From contig CALDUJ010000106.1 of NCBI GenBank assembly GCA_937923735.1, positions 1 to 38,309 on the forward strand: a stretch of DNA of 38,309 nucleotides, in the 5' to 3' direction. A program made the position numbers and the translations under genes. Below are positions 8,385-16,190 of this stretch, one piece after another (within the stretch, counting starts at the first letter, position 1; the number at the start of each line of letters is the position of its first letter). Origin of the DNA: an uncultured Flavobacteriaceae bacterium. Lineage in GTDB: Bacteria > Bacteroidota > Bacteroidia > Flavobacteriales > Flavobacteriaceae. Below the pieces are notes generated by a model. That model saw only the letters and a program-made list of their open reading frames with translations, was not told where the DNA came from and did not search any database.

Positions 8385-11300
8385 ATGAGAAGAAAACTTC
8401 ACTTTGCATTAATTGCTTGTTTCTTGTTTTCCTTATCGATTTTCGCTCAAGAGCGTAATTGCGGTACTATGGAAGTATTACAAAGAGCTATGCAAGAAAA
8501 TCCAGACTTAGAGCAACGCATGTCTGCGATTGAAACACTTATTCAAAACAAAATCAAGGAGAAAAAAGAAAATCCTAACGCCAGAATGGATGAGATAATT
8601 TACATCCCTGTTGTTGTTCACGTAGTTTATAATACGGAGCAAGAAAACATCAGTGATGCGCAAGTATTATCTCAAATCGATGTGATATATAAAGATTTCA
8701 GAAGGTTAAATGATGATGCCGATGATGTTTGGTCTCAAGCAGCTGATATGGAAATCGAATTCTATATGGCGCGTGTAGATCCTGATGGCAATCCAACCAC
8801 TGGTATTACAAGAACTCAAACAACCGTAGCAGCATGGGGTTTCTCCGATGATATGAAGTATACAGATCGTGGAGGAAAAGATCCATGGGATACCTCAAGG
8901 TACTTTAACTTTTGGACAGCCAATATGGGTGGAGGCCTTTTAGGGTTTGCCCAATTCCCAGGAGGTTCTCCTGAAACTGATGGTATCGTAATGGGGCCTA
9001 ACTTTTTTGGGTCTTCTGATTATGACACTAATGGAGATTTCTTTTTATCTGCCCCTTTTGATAAAGGAAGAACTACAACTCATGAAATGGGTCACTATTT
9101 TAACCTAAGACACATTTGGGGAGATGGACCATGTGGCACTGATGATTTTGTAGCGGACACACCTGAAGCGGATTCATCCAATGGTGGATGCCAAATAGGT
9201 TCAGAATCTTGTGGTTCTGTAGACATGGTTCAGAATTATATGGATTACTCCGACGATGCTTGTATGAACTTGTTTACTCAAGGTCAAAAAGACAGAATGA
9301 GAGCTACAATAGAAGATGGAGGTCCAAGAGATGCTCTGACTGAGCCTTTGTACGATTTCGCCATGGTTCCTGCTGTATTACCTGCCGTAAACGAATTCTG
9401 TACTCCTGTAACATCAGACCTAGTAATTGATTTTACGTACTATACATATCCAACTTTTGCTGAAAGTACAGCTTTTACAGCATCGGGGCTTCCTGCTGGA
9501 GCAACTGCGACATTTAGTCCTACTTCTGCTGATGCAGATGGCACAGAAGTAACAATGACAATAACTGGATTGGGAGCCGTAGCTACGGGCAACTATAATG
9601 TAGCAATTAATGGTACAGCTACATCTTCTTCTGAATCTGTTAATGTAGCTCTTAATATATTAGATGATACATTTGCTGCAAGTAGCCTAACGTCTCCAGC
9701 TGACGCTGCAATAGATCAGCCAGCTGCAACAGAGTTAATGTGGGCAGCTGACTCGAATGCTTCTGAATATGATGTAGAATTAGCAACTGATGCTACTTTT
9801 ACAACAATAGTTCAAACTGAAACGGTCTCAACAAACTCCTATACAACTGCTAACTTACTAAGTGAAACACAATACTGGTGGAGAATTACACCTAAAAATA
9901 TTTGTGGTGAAGGAGCAGCTAGTACTGCAAACTCATTTACAACTGCATTCTTTGCTTGTACTACTTCGGATTCCAGTGATACGCCATTAGATATTCCAGA
10001 TGGTGATTTAGATGGTGTAAATTCTACAATTAGTATTACTACTCCTTCACAAATAGAAGATGTTAATGTAACTTTAAATATTACCCATAGCTGGGATGCT
10101 GATATTGATGTATATCTTGAAAGCCCTACTGGTACTAGAGTAGCCTTAACATTGGACAACGGTGGGACTGGAGATAACTATATTGATACAGTTTTTGATG
10201 ATGACGCAGCAGATCCAATAGGCAGTGGAACACCTCCTTTTACAGGGACTTTCCAGCCAACTGAAAGCCTATCGGCTTTTAACGGAGAATCTTCTGGTGG
10301 TATATGGACGCTTAATGCCATTGATGATGAAGCAATTTTATCAGGAACTTTAGACAGTTGGTCTCTTGAAATTTGTGGTGTACCACTTCCAGATTCTGAT
10401 GGTGATGGTATTGATGACTTTGCTGATAATTGCCCAATGATGGCAAATATTGATCAGGCTGATAATGATGGTGATGGTATTGGTGATGTTTGTGACGACG
10501 ACGATGATAACGATGGCTTTAATGATGACGTAGATAATTGTCCTACTACAGCTAATCCAGACCAATTTGATGCTGATGGTAATGGTATTGGAGACGCTTG
10601 TGAAGTTGCTTGTATTTCTGCAACTAACAGTGAACCACTAGAAATAGCAACCAATGGGGTTGTTTACGCTATGGAAGTTGATATTCCTTCCAACATCATG
10701 CCTACGGATATCAATGTGACACTAGATATTACGCATACTTGGGATAGTGATTTATTATTTGGTCTTGCAAATCCTAATGGGGATATTATTATCCTATCCA
10801 ACCGAAATGGTGGAAGTGGAGACAACTATACTAATACTGTTTTTGATGATGATGCCGATACTGCAATAGCGGATGGATCACCTCCTTTTACAGGTTCATT
10901 TATGCCAGAAGACCCATTATCAACATTTAATTTTGATAATACTGGCATGACTGCTAGTGGAACTTGGACATTCTTAATTTTAGATCAAGCTGCGGGCGAT
11001 ACAGGAACGGTGAACTTCTTTACATTAGAGGTTTGCGGCTTAAGACCAGCTCTTGATTTAGATGAAGATGGTATTGTCAACACCGACGATAACTGTCCTC
11101 TAACCGCTAACGATGATCAATCAGATATTGACGGTGATGGTTTGGGTGATTTGTGTGATCCTGATATTGATAATGATGGTTTATTAAATGAAAATGACAA
11201 CTGTCCTATGGTTGCTAATGCAGATCAAATTGATACTGATGGTGATGGATTAGGTAATGCCTGTGATGATGATGATGATGATGATGGTATATTAGACGAA

Positions 11301-11648
11301 AGAGATAATTGCCCTCTAACGTTCAACCCTGGTCAAGAAGACTATAACAGAAATGGAATTGGAGATGCCTGTGATGGTCCAATTGCTAGTCAGACCCTCA
11401 CTCCTAATGGTGATGGCATTAATGATACCTGGGTGATTCTTAATATCGAAAGATTCCCTCAAGCTAAAGTGCGTGTATTTAACAGATGGGGTAATGAAGT
11501 CTTTAACGCAACTGGATATGGCAACACTTGGAATGGTACTTCTGATGGCAATGGTAAAACATTACCAGCAGGTTCTTACTATTACCAAATAGATGTTGAT
11601 GGAGATGGTGGTAAACCAATGGATGGTTGGTTGTACATAACACTTTAA
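8385..11648 (+). CDS. Secreted M43-family metalloprotease with P-domains, TSP3 repeats and T9SS type B sorting domain
   Basis: 1087 aa. Signal peptide at about 1-21 ([16 protein letters not shown]). The pappalysin/cytophagalysin-type zinc site [11 protein letters not shown] is at 233-243 (H233, E234, H237, H243), followed by IWGD. The Met-turn [13 protein letters not shown] has Met at 286. After the protease come an Ig/FnIII-like stretch (about 330-520), a proprotein-convertase-type P-domain (about 525-666), Asp-rich thrombospondin type 3 calcium repeats (about 667-742), a second P-domain (about 743-888), more TSP3 repeats (about 890-1000), and a C-terminal gliding-type domain ([40 protein letters not shown]). 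The last is a type B T9SS sorting domain, so export through T9SS to surface or medium is predicted. The neighbour sprF-like gene (34 nt downstream) fits, because type B cargo commonly travels with a PorP/SprF partner. Confidence 0.93.
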   Translation: MRRKLHFALIACFLFSLSIFAQERNCGTMEVLQRAMQENPDLEQRMSAIETLIQNKIKEKKENPNARMDEIIYIPVVVHVVYNTEQENISDAQVLSQIDVIYKDFRRLNDDADDVWSQAADMEIEFYMARVDPDGNPTTGITRTQTTVAAWGFSDDMKYTDRGGKDPWDTSRYFNFWTANMGGGLLGFAQFPGGSPETDGIVMGPNFFGSSDYDTNGDFFLSAPFDKGRTTTHEMGHYFNLRHIWGDGPCGTDDFVADTPEADSSNGGCQIGSESCGSVDMVQNYMDYSDDACMNLFTQGQKDRMRATIEDGGPRDALTEPLYDFAMVPAVLPAVNEFCTPVTSDLVIDFTYYTYPTFAESTAFTASGLPAGATATFSPTSADADGTEVTMTITGLGAVATGNYNVAINGTATSSSESVNVALNILDDTFAASSLTSPADAAIDQPAATELMWAADSNASEYDVELATDATFTTIVQTETVSTNSYTTANLLSETQYWWRITPKNICGEGAASTANSFTTAFFACTTSDSSDTPLDIPDGDLDGVNSTISITTPSQIEDVNVTLNITHSWDADIDVYLESPTGTRVALTLDNGGTGDNYIDTVFDDDAADPIGSGTPPFTGTFQPTESLSAFNGESSGGIWTLNAIDDEAILSGTLDSWSLEICGVPLPDSDGDGIDDFADNCPMMANIDQADNDGDGIGDVCDDDDDNDGFNDDVDNCPTTANPDQFDADGNGIGDACEVACISATNSEPLEIATNGVVYAMEVDIPSNIMPTDINVTLDITHTWDSDLLFGLANPNGDIIILSNRNGGSGDNYTNTVFDDDADTAIADGSPPFTGSFMPEDPLSTFNFDNTGMTASGTWTFLILDQAAGDTGTVNFFTLEVCGLRPALDLDEDGIVNTDDNCPLTANDDQSDIDGDGLGDLCDPDIDNDGLLNENDNCPMVANADQIDTDGDGLGNACDDDDDDDGILDERDNCPLTFNPGQEDYNRNGIGDACDGPIASQTLTPNGDGINDTWVILNIERFPQAKVRVFNRWGNEVFNATGYGNTWNGTSDGNGKTLPAGSYYYQIDVDGDGGKPMDGWLYITL

Positions 11649-11682
11649 TCACAGGTAAAATTTAATTTAATAAAATCAAGAA

Positions 11683-12609
11683 ATGAAACATTCCATAAAT
11701 AAACTAACCATATTAGTTGTATTTCTTCTTGCTGGGTCAATATATGCCCAGCAAGAAAACAACTATATTCTTTATAGAAACACCATGAATATCGTTAATC
11801 CAGCTTACGCTGGAGCCGATGGTACAACTAATTTAACTACCAATCTAAGAAGTCAATGGGAAGAGGTTGTAGATGCGCCTGAAACACAAAGCTTTTTCTT
11901 CTCTATGCCAGCAGGAGAACGTGTTGGTTTGGGGCTCTCCATTGTAAATGACAAAACTTTTATCGAAACAGAAACCAGTTTTTTTGTTGATTTCTCATAC
12001 AAATTACCAATGGCAGATGATACCAACCTTTTTCTAGGATTAAAAGCTGGAGGTAGTACTTATGATGTAAACTCAAATCAACTTATCGATTTGGGTGTTG
12101 GAGCAGATCCAGCTCTTGAAAACATCGATACTGGTTTCAGACCAAATTTTGGTATTGGTGCCTATTTACAAAATGAGAAGTATTTTCTATCCTTATCTTC
12201 CCCTAATTTATTTGGCACACAAGGGGTAAGTGTTGATAATGGAGGTGTTACTTACTCTAACGATAGAGCACATTTCTATCTTTCGGGTGGCTATAATTTT
12301 AATTTAGGTAGTGATACACAATTCAGACCTTCTACAATGCTTAGGTACGTTAGTGGGTCTCCTGTCTCTGCTGACATTACTGCTGCTTTCAAGTTTTTCC
12401 AAAAATTTGAACTTGGTGCAGTGTATAGAACTGATAAAGCTTTGGGTGGATTGGCTGTGATTGACTTGGCAGAATGGATGCAAATAGGTTACTCTTACGG
12501 AAGTTCTCTAAGAGACGAACTTAATAATGTAAACGACGGAACACACGAAATTTTAATTCGTTTTAATTTCGGCGGTGATGCATCTGATGAAGTTGTTGAT
12601 AATAACTAA
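11683..12609 (+). CDS. PorP/SprF family T9SS outer-membrane protein
   Basis: 308 aa. The signal peptide (LTILVVFLLAGSIYAQ) is followed by the family hallmark near the mature N-terminus (YRNTMNIVNPAYAGADG). Alternating beta-strand-like segments follow, ending with an aromatic strand (EILIRFNFGG) as in outer-membrane barrels. Members bind the periplasmic and surface machinery and are needed for secretion or attachment of T9SS type B proteins; SprF works with SprB. It lies 34 nt after the protease gene with a terminator just behind it, so the pair is probably one transcript and this protein probably serves that protease. It is a dedicated paralogue rather than necessarily SprF itself, so I give no symbol. 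Confidence 0.9.
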   Translation: MKHSINKLTILVVFLLAGSIYAQQENNYILYRNTMNIVNPAYAGADGTTNLTTNLRSQWEEVVDAPETQSFFFSMPAGERVGLGLSIVNDKTFIETETSFFVDFSYKLPMADDTNLFLGLKAGGSTYDVNSNQLIDLGVGADPALENIDTGFRPNFGIGAYLQNEKYFLSLSSPNLFGTQGVSVDNGGVTYSNDRAHFYLSGGYNFNLGSDTQFRPSTMLRYVSGSPVSADITAAFKFFQKFELGAVYRTDKALGGLAVIDLAEWMQIGYSYGSSLRDELNNVNDGTHEILIRFNFGGDASDEVVDNN

Positions 12610-12630
12610 TCTATACTGAATATTATTTAT

Positions 12631-12661
12631 AAAAAGAGGCTCATAATATGAGCCTCTTTTT
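12631..12661. terminator. Bidirectional intrinsic terminator between sprF-like gene and pth
   Basis: A perfect 14-bp inverted repeat (arms 12631-12644 and 12648-12661) with a 3-nt AAT loop. The core is GAGGCTCAT/ATGAGCCTC flanked by A-run and T-run, so it can end transcription from both sides. Its right edge reaches into the pth stop codon (12660-12662). Confidence 0.9.
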
Positions 12662-13295
12662 ATTTACCGTTAAAACTGTTCATGGTATTTACAACGCCGG
12701 CAGTACCAAAGGATTTTATTACCTGAATACTCTTATCTAGCCTTTCGGGTAAAGAAGCTTCCTCATTTTTGTCCCACTCACCTAAAACATAATCTACCTG
12801 TCTTCCTTTTCTAAAATCATCACTGATACCAAACCTGAATCTATTATATACTGAGGCATTAAGTTTATCTTGTATATCCTTTAACCCATTATGGCCGCCA
12901 TGACTCCCCTTAGTTTTAAGTCTCAATGTTCCAAATGGCAAATTAATGTCGTCAGTAATTATTAGAACATTCTCTATTGATACTTTCTCTTTTACCATCC
13001 AGTATTTTACAGCCTTTCCACTTAAATTCATATATGTGCTAGGCTTCAACAAGACAAAAGTTCTTCCCTTAAACTTGTATGTTGCTACATCTCCTAGTTT
13101 AAGAGTTTCAAAATCAAGATTTTCTTCACTTGCTAGATAATCTAAGATTTTAAATCCAATATTGTGCCTTGTGTTTTCATATTGTTTACCAATATTTCCT
13201 AGACCCACGATAAGAAATTTTTTCATAGTGTCTTCTAATGATTCTTGTCTTAAAGAGAAGCAATTTTTAAGCCAATTAATGAAACCTCTAAACAT
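12660..13295 (-). CDS. pth: Peptidyl-tRNA hydrolase
   Basis: 211 aa from the first ATG. It frees tRNA from prematurely released peptidyl-tRNA in the cytosol. Recognisable elements are FLIVGLGNIGKQYENTRHNIGF (with the catalytic-region His in TRHN), LLKPSTYMNLSGKAV, and DDINLPFGTLRLKTKGSHGGHNGLKDI. The family core starts at the internal MKKFLIVGLGN (ATG at 13226, giving 188 aa). The first 23 residues (MFRGFINWLKNCFSLRQ...) are an extension I believe is also seen in related flavobacteria, so both starts are possible. It stands alone: a terminator at 13331-13359 separates it from rplY upstream, and it converges with the sprF-like gene. Confidence 0.95.
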   Translation of the reverse strand: MFRGFINWLKNCFSLRQESLEDTMKKFLIVGLGNIGKQYENTRHNIGFKILDYLASEENLDFETLKLGDVATYKFKGRTFVLLKPSTYMNLSGKAVKYWMVKEKVSIENVLIITDDINLPFGTLRLKTKGSHGGHNGLKDIQDKLNASVYNRFRFGISDDFRKGRQVDYVLGEWDKNEEASLPERLDKSIQVIKSFGTAGVVNTMNSFNGK

Positions 13296-13330
13296 ATACG
13301 CAAATTAACGTTTATGTAAAAATAGAAAAA

Positions 13331-13366
13331 CATCCTGTCCCGATGCTTCGGGAAGGATGCTTTTTA
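13331..13366 (-). terminator. Terminator behind the prs-rplY unit
   Basis: Inverted repeat CATCCT/AGGATG (13331-13336 and 13354-13359) enclosing TCCCGA/TCGGGA (13338-13343 and 13348-13353) with a TGCT loop and one bulged G. It is flanked by T-runs on either strand, lies just past the rplY stop, and could also act on the plus strand. Confidence 0.75.
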
Positions 13367-13387
13367 TATAATAATAAATTATTAAGC

Positions 13388-14047
13388 TTATTCTTGAGCT
13401 GGAGCTGCCTCAGCATCTGTTGCAGCAGGAGCGTCTCCTCCTTCTGCAGTTGCTTCTGCACCTTCAACACCTTCTTCTTCTTCCTCTTCTTCAACAATAG
13501 CTGCACGGGCTGTTTTAACTTGAACAACAACTTGGCTATCTGGGTGAAGAATAGTAAAATCTTCATTCTTAAGTTCTTCAACAGCGACGAGCATTCCAAT
13601 CTTTAGTTTAGATATATCTACATCAAAAAAGTCAGGAAGTTTACTCGGTATCGCTTTAATAGCCAACTTTCTTTTTCTAAATAATAGTCTTCCGCCATTT
13701 CTTACACCTGGTGAATTTCCTGTTAATCTAACAGGGATATTCATAGTTACAGGCTTGTCTTCAAATAACTGGTAGAAGTCTACATGTAAAATTCTATCAG
13801 TAACTGGGTGAAATTGTATGTCTTGCATAACTGCATCATACTTTTCTCCATTATCGGTGGCAATTACAACTGTATGCGCATTTGCTGTGTATACGAGTTT
13901 TGAGAATGCCAATTCAGGTGCTGAGAAATGTACTGGCTTGTCTCCTCCGTATAATACGCAAGGAACCTCTCCAGCATTACGTAAGGCTTTTGTAGCTTTT
14001 TTGCCCACGCTTTCTCTTTTAGATCCATTGATTGTAATCGATTTCAT
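13388..14047 (-). CDS. rplY: 50S ribosomal protein L25 / general stress protein Ctc
   Basis: 219 aa, the long (Ctc/TL5) form of L25, which binds 5S rRNA in the large subunit. The N-terminal 5S-binding domain shows [25 protein letters not shown], then [16 protein letters not shown]. The C-terminal TL5 domain shows [34 protein letters not shown]. The end is a low-complexity acidic/alanine tail (EEEEEE...AEA). It follows prs with a 25-nt gap, a gene pair commonly seen in bacteria, and is followed by a terminator. Confidence 0.95.
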   Translation of the reverse strand: MKSITINGSKRESVGKKATKALRNAGEVPCVLYGGDKPVHFSAPELAFSKLVYTANAHTVVIATDNGEKYDAVMQDIQFHPVTDRILHVDFYQLFEDKPVTMNIPVRLTGNSPGVRNGGRLLFRKRKLAIKAIPSKLPDFFDVDISKLKIGMLVAVEELKNEDFTILHPDSQVVVQVKTARAAIVEEEEEEEGVEGAEATAEGGDAPAATDAEAAPAQE

Positions 14048-14072
14048 TGTTTGTGTTTATATTAATATTAAA

Positions 14073-15014
14073 TTACATTAAAAATTTTGAGCTTATTGAA
14101 TTGTTATGATGCACTTTATGCATTACATCTGCAAATAAATCTGCACAAGTTAATACTCTTACTTTTTTACTCTCTTTTCTTAGCGGAATTGTATTAGTAA
14201 CAATCAATTCTTCCAACTTAGAGTTTTCTATTCTTTCGTATGCGCTACCAGATAAAATTGGATGCGTACATATGGCTCTTACACTTAGGGCTCCTTTCTC
14301 CATCATCAAATCAGCAGCTTTGGTAAGGGTTCCAGCTGTATCTACCATATCATCTACCAGAACAACATTTTTTCCTTCAACATTTCCTATTAATTCCATG
14401 TGAGAAATAACGTTAGCTTTCTTACGCTGCTTATAACAAATTACTACATCACTCTCTAGGAATTTTGAATAAGCATATGCTCTTTTTGAACCACCCATGT
14501 CAGGTGATGCAATTGTCAAGTTGTCTAAGTTTAATTCTTTTAAGTAAGGTAGAAATACTGTTGATGCGAATAAATGATCAACTGGCTTTTCGAAAAATCC
14601 TTGGATCTGATCTGCATGTAAATCCATAGTTATGATTCGTGTAGCTCCCGCAGCTTCGAGCATTTTAGCAACCAATTTGGCCGCTATAGGAACTCTTGGC
14701 TTATCTTTTCTATCTTGTCTTGCCCAACCAAAATAGGGCAAAACAGCAGTGATGTGTCTGGCTGATGCACGCTTAGCAGCATCAATCATTAATAACATTT
14801 CCATTAAATTTTCTGGTCCAGGATGTGTAGAACCAATAATGAATATACGTGTACCTCTAATAGACTCTTCGTAAGATGGTTGAAACTCACCGTCGCTATA
14901 TGTAGATGTGATAACATTACCAAGACTTACACCATAAGCTGCAGCAATTTCTTCAGCTAATTCTCTACTCTGAGAACATGCAAAAATTTTAGCTTCTGTA
15001 TTAGAATTAGGCAT
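14073..15014 (-). CDS. prs: Ribose-phosphate pyrophosphokinase
   Basis: 313 aa from the ATG at 15014. It makes PRPP from ribose 5-phosphate and ATP for nucleotide, His and Trp synthesis. Visible elements are FSDGE-type TYSDGEFQPSYEESIRG, the ARQDRKDKPRVPIAAK loop, the DLHADQIQGFF segment, and the PRPP-binding loop VVLVDDMVDTAGT at about residues 216-228. I prefer MPNSNTEAKIFACSQS as the start because it gives the common length; an upstream ATG at 15041 would add nine residues (MWFGNKKLT). A TAAATTTG element on the minus strand at 15068-15075 could be its promoter. It is followed by rplY. Confidence 0.96.
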   Translation of the reverse strand: MPNSNTEAKIFACSQSRELAEEIAAAYGVSLGNVITSTYSDGEFQPSYEESIRGTRIFIIGSTHPGPENLMEMLLMIDAAKRASARHITAVLPYFGWARQDRKDKPRVPIAAKLVAKMLEAAGATRIITMDLHADQIQGFFEKPVDHLFASTVFLPYLKELNLDNLTIASPDMGGSKRAYAYSKFLESDVVICYKQRKKANVISHMELIGNVEGKNVVLVDDMVDTAGTLTKAADLMMEKGALSVRAICTHPILSGSAYERIENSKLEELIVTNTIPLRKESKKVRVLTCADLFADVMHKVHHNNSISSKFLM

Positions 15015-15067
15015 TGTTAATTTCTTGTTTCCGAACCACATAATTATGAGCTTCGATAAATGAGGTG

Positions 15068-15075
15068 CAAATTTA
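15068..15075 (-). promoter_or_regulatory. Putative -7 element of the prs-rplY promoter
   Basis: It reads TAAATTTG on the minus strand, matching TAnnTTTG, 53 nt before the preferred prs start. No clear TTG at -33. Confidence 0.35.
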
Positions 15076-15115
15076 GAAATTTATTTGAACTGCTAAAGTA
15101 TAAAGTATAGTATTT

Positions 15116-15148
15116 TTGGGGTTTTTAAAGAATTTATTTCTAATTTTG
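15116..15148 (+). promoter_or_regulatory. Putative promoter in front of the broken tRNA-Leu copy
   Basis: TTG at 15116-15118, 22-nt spacer, TAATTTTG at 15141-15148. It ends 12 nt before the tRNA remnant and is probably the original tRNA-Leu promoter. Confidence 0.45.
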
Positions 15149-15159
15149 CCTTCCGTTTT

Positions 15160-15208
15160 GCTCAAGTGGCGGAATTGGTAGACCTGTCTGCCGACAGGCA
15201 GGCGCGCT
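15160..15208 (+). pseudogene. 5' remnant of tRNA-Leu with a GC-rich palindrome inserted
   Basis: Positions 15160-15183 are identical to the first 24 nt of the intact tRNA-Leu at 15487-15510 (acceptor 5' strand and most of the D arm). Then comes a 20-nt insertion holding a GC-rich inverted repeat, then GCGCT (15204-15208) as in tRNA positions 25-29. After that the sequence leaves the tRNA. There is no anticodon stem, T arm or 3' acceptor strand, so it cannot be a working tRNA. It keeps a promoter-like sequence upstream. Confidence 0.8.
15183..15202. repeat. GC-rich 20-bp imperfect palindrome
   Basis: CCTGTCTG (15183-15190), loop CCGA, CAGGCAGG (15195-15202): an 8-bp stem with one G-T pair. 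Its GC content is far above the surroundings and it splits the tRNA remnant. It resembles small interspersed palindromes that I believe recur in flavobacterial genomes. Confidence 0.6.
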
Positions 15209-15225
15209 TATAGAAATTTTGATTC

Positions 15226-15474
15226 ATGTATTACATTTATGCCATTTCAAGTTTAAGTAGAAATTATATTTATATTGGAATGACGGAAAACCTAGAGAAT
15301 AGGTTTCTAAGACATAATAGTGGTCGTGAAAAAACAACAAAAGCTTACAGACCGTTTAAGCTAATTTATTCTGAAACTTTGGACGGTGAAAGGTCAGAGG
15401 CTAGAAAACGAGAAAAATATTGGAAATCTGGAATTGGCAGAGAAAAACTTCGGTTAATTCGAGATAAAAATTAA
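15226..15474 (+). CDS. Small single-domain GIY-YIG nuclease family protein
   Basis: 82 aa. The fold motifs are present: YIYAISS and YIYIGMT (the GIY and YIG strands), NLENRFLRHNSG with the catalytic-type Arg, and a helix with the metal-binding Glu around SEARKREKYWKSG. Single-domain members of this kind (UPF0213/UvrC N-terminal-like) are common in bacteria and mostly uncharacterised; related domains cut DNA in homing endonucleases and UvrC. It sits exactly between a broken 5' copy and an intact copy of the same tRNA-Leu gene, and its stop codon overlaps the -7-like element before the intact tRNA. This suggests it is cargo or agent of a small mobile unit targeting tRNA genes. Confidence 0.85.
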   Translation: MYYIYAISSLSRNYIYIGMTENLENRFLRHNSGREKTTKAYRPFKLIYSETLDGERSEARKREKYWKSGIGREKLRLIRDKN

Positions 15475-15479
15475 TTTTG
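15472..15479 (+). promoter_or_regulatory. -7-like element ahead of intact tRNA-Leu
   Basis: TAATTTTG, identical to the element in front of the broken copy, 7 nt before the tRNA 5' end and overlapping the GIY-YIG stop codon. No clear -33 TTG. The intact tRNA may be read from this element or from transcription through the GIY-YIG gene. Confidence 0.35.
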
Positions 15480-15486
15480 CATACAT

Positions 15487-15568
15487 GCTCAAGTGGCGGA
15501 ATTGGTAGACGCGCTGGATTCAAAATCCAGTTCTTTCGGGAGTGTGGGTTCGATTCCCACCTTGAGTA
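15487..15568 (+). tRNA. tRNA-Leu (anticodon CAA)
   Basis: 82 nt without CCA. Acceptor strands are GCTCAAG (15487-15493) and CTTGAGT (15561-15567), seven pairs with a G-T at the end, then discriminator A (15568). The D arm includes GGCGGAATTGGTAGAC. Anticodon stem CTGGA/TCCAG encloses the loop TTCAAAA (anticodon CAA, reading UUG). A long variable arm (TTCTTTCGGGAGT) marks a class II tRNA. The T arm is GTGGG-TTCGATT-CCCAC. CCA is not encoded. Confidence 0.97.
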
Positions 15569-15573
15569 CTGAG

Positions 15574-15606
15574 GCCTTAGCAAAATTTGTTAAGGCTTTT
15601 CTTTTT
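15574..15606 (+). terminator. Terminator behind tRNA-Leu
   Basis: GCCTTAGC and G(T)TAAGGC arms (15574-15581 and 15589-15596) around an AAAATTT-type loop, followed by TTTTCTTTTT. It sits 6 nt behind the tRNA. Confidence 0.8.
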
Positions 15607-15673
15607 AATGTTTTCTTGTTATTATTTATTTAATTATCTAATTTGGTTGAAATTCTTTCAATCAAAAGAACCT

Positions 15674-16171
15674 ATGAAAACTTACCTCCTTAAATTATCC
15701 TTAATAGCGCTCATAACATTATCAATAACCTCTTGTGGAAGCGATGATATCGATAGTTCTGAACCGCTGCCAATTTTTAGCGTAACTGTTAATGGACAAC
15801 AATTTTCTGCAACTTCATTGCCATCAGTTCAAATGTCTAATTCAAACCGTTACTTGCTGATCTCAGCGACCAATATAAACACTTCGGAGAATATAACAAT
15901 TGCCATCGGAACTTTGTCTGGAGCCGCAGATGAATTAGTAGTAGGGTCTTACCTCATTGATGGTAGCACAAATACGAATCTAACTTATTTTGATGGTAGT
16001 AATGGATATCAGGCTAATGATAACGGACAGATAACTATCACTGCTTTAGATACAGAAAACAGAACCATTTCTGGCTCTTTTAATGCTACTGCATCTGGCT
16101 CTTTTGGATCTAGTACTGTATATACACTTTCTAATGGGCAGTTTAGTAACCTTTCTTATTCAGTTCAGTAA
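15674..16171 (+). CDS. Small predicted surface lipoprotein of unknown function
   Basis: 165 aa from the ATG at 15674. An upstream ATG at 15587 overlaps the tRNA terminator and would bury the signal, so I reject it. The signal peptide (MKTYLLKLSLIALITLSITSC) has a good lipobox, and the mature start CGSDDIDSSE is acidic, resembling surface-export signals of Bacteroidota lipoproteins. The rest is a compact beta-rich domain (FSVTVNGQQFSATS, NITIAIGTLSG, GSYLIDG, ITALDTENRTISGSFNATA), the pattern of small Bacteroidota domains that bear a conserved VNG..F opening. No enzyme motif is seen. It converges with the RraA-like gene 19 nt downstream and lies just outside the operator-controlled locus. Confidence 0.75.
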   Translation: MKTYLLKLSLIALITLSITSCGSDDIDSSEPLPIFSVTVNGQQFSATSLPSVQMSNSNRYLLISATNINTSENITIAIGTLSGAADELVVGSYLIDGSTNTNLTYFDGSNGYQANDNGQITITALDTENRTISGSFNATASGSFGSSTVYTLSNGQFSNLSYSVQ

Positions 16172-16190
16172 AAATATCTAGACTTTATTT

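Noticed and set aside
10350-10654. Minus-strand ORFs opposite the TSP3 repeat region
   Set aside because: They are the antisense image of Asp/Gly-rich repeats; the plus-strand protease frame is continuous and makes domain sense.
10384-11390. Repeated GATGGTGATGG-like DNA that might suggest a tandem repeat or CRISPR-like array
   Set aside because: The repetition follows codons of TSP3 calcium loops (DxDGDG) and lacks uniform repeat and spacer structure.
15401-15583. Minus-strand ORF of 60 codons over the tRNA-Leu
   Set aside because: It covers the intact tRNA and the end of the GIY-YIG gene; the encoded RWESNPHSR-type peptide is a typical false ORF read across a tRNA.
15587-15673. N-terminal extension of the 15674 lipoprotein from an earlier ATG
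   Set aside because: It would overlap the tRNA terminator and put about 29 residues before a perfect lipoprotein signal.
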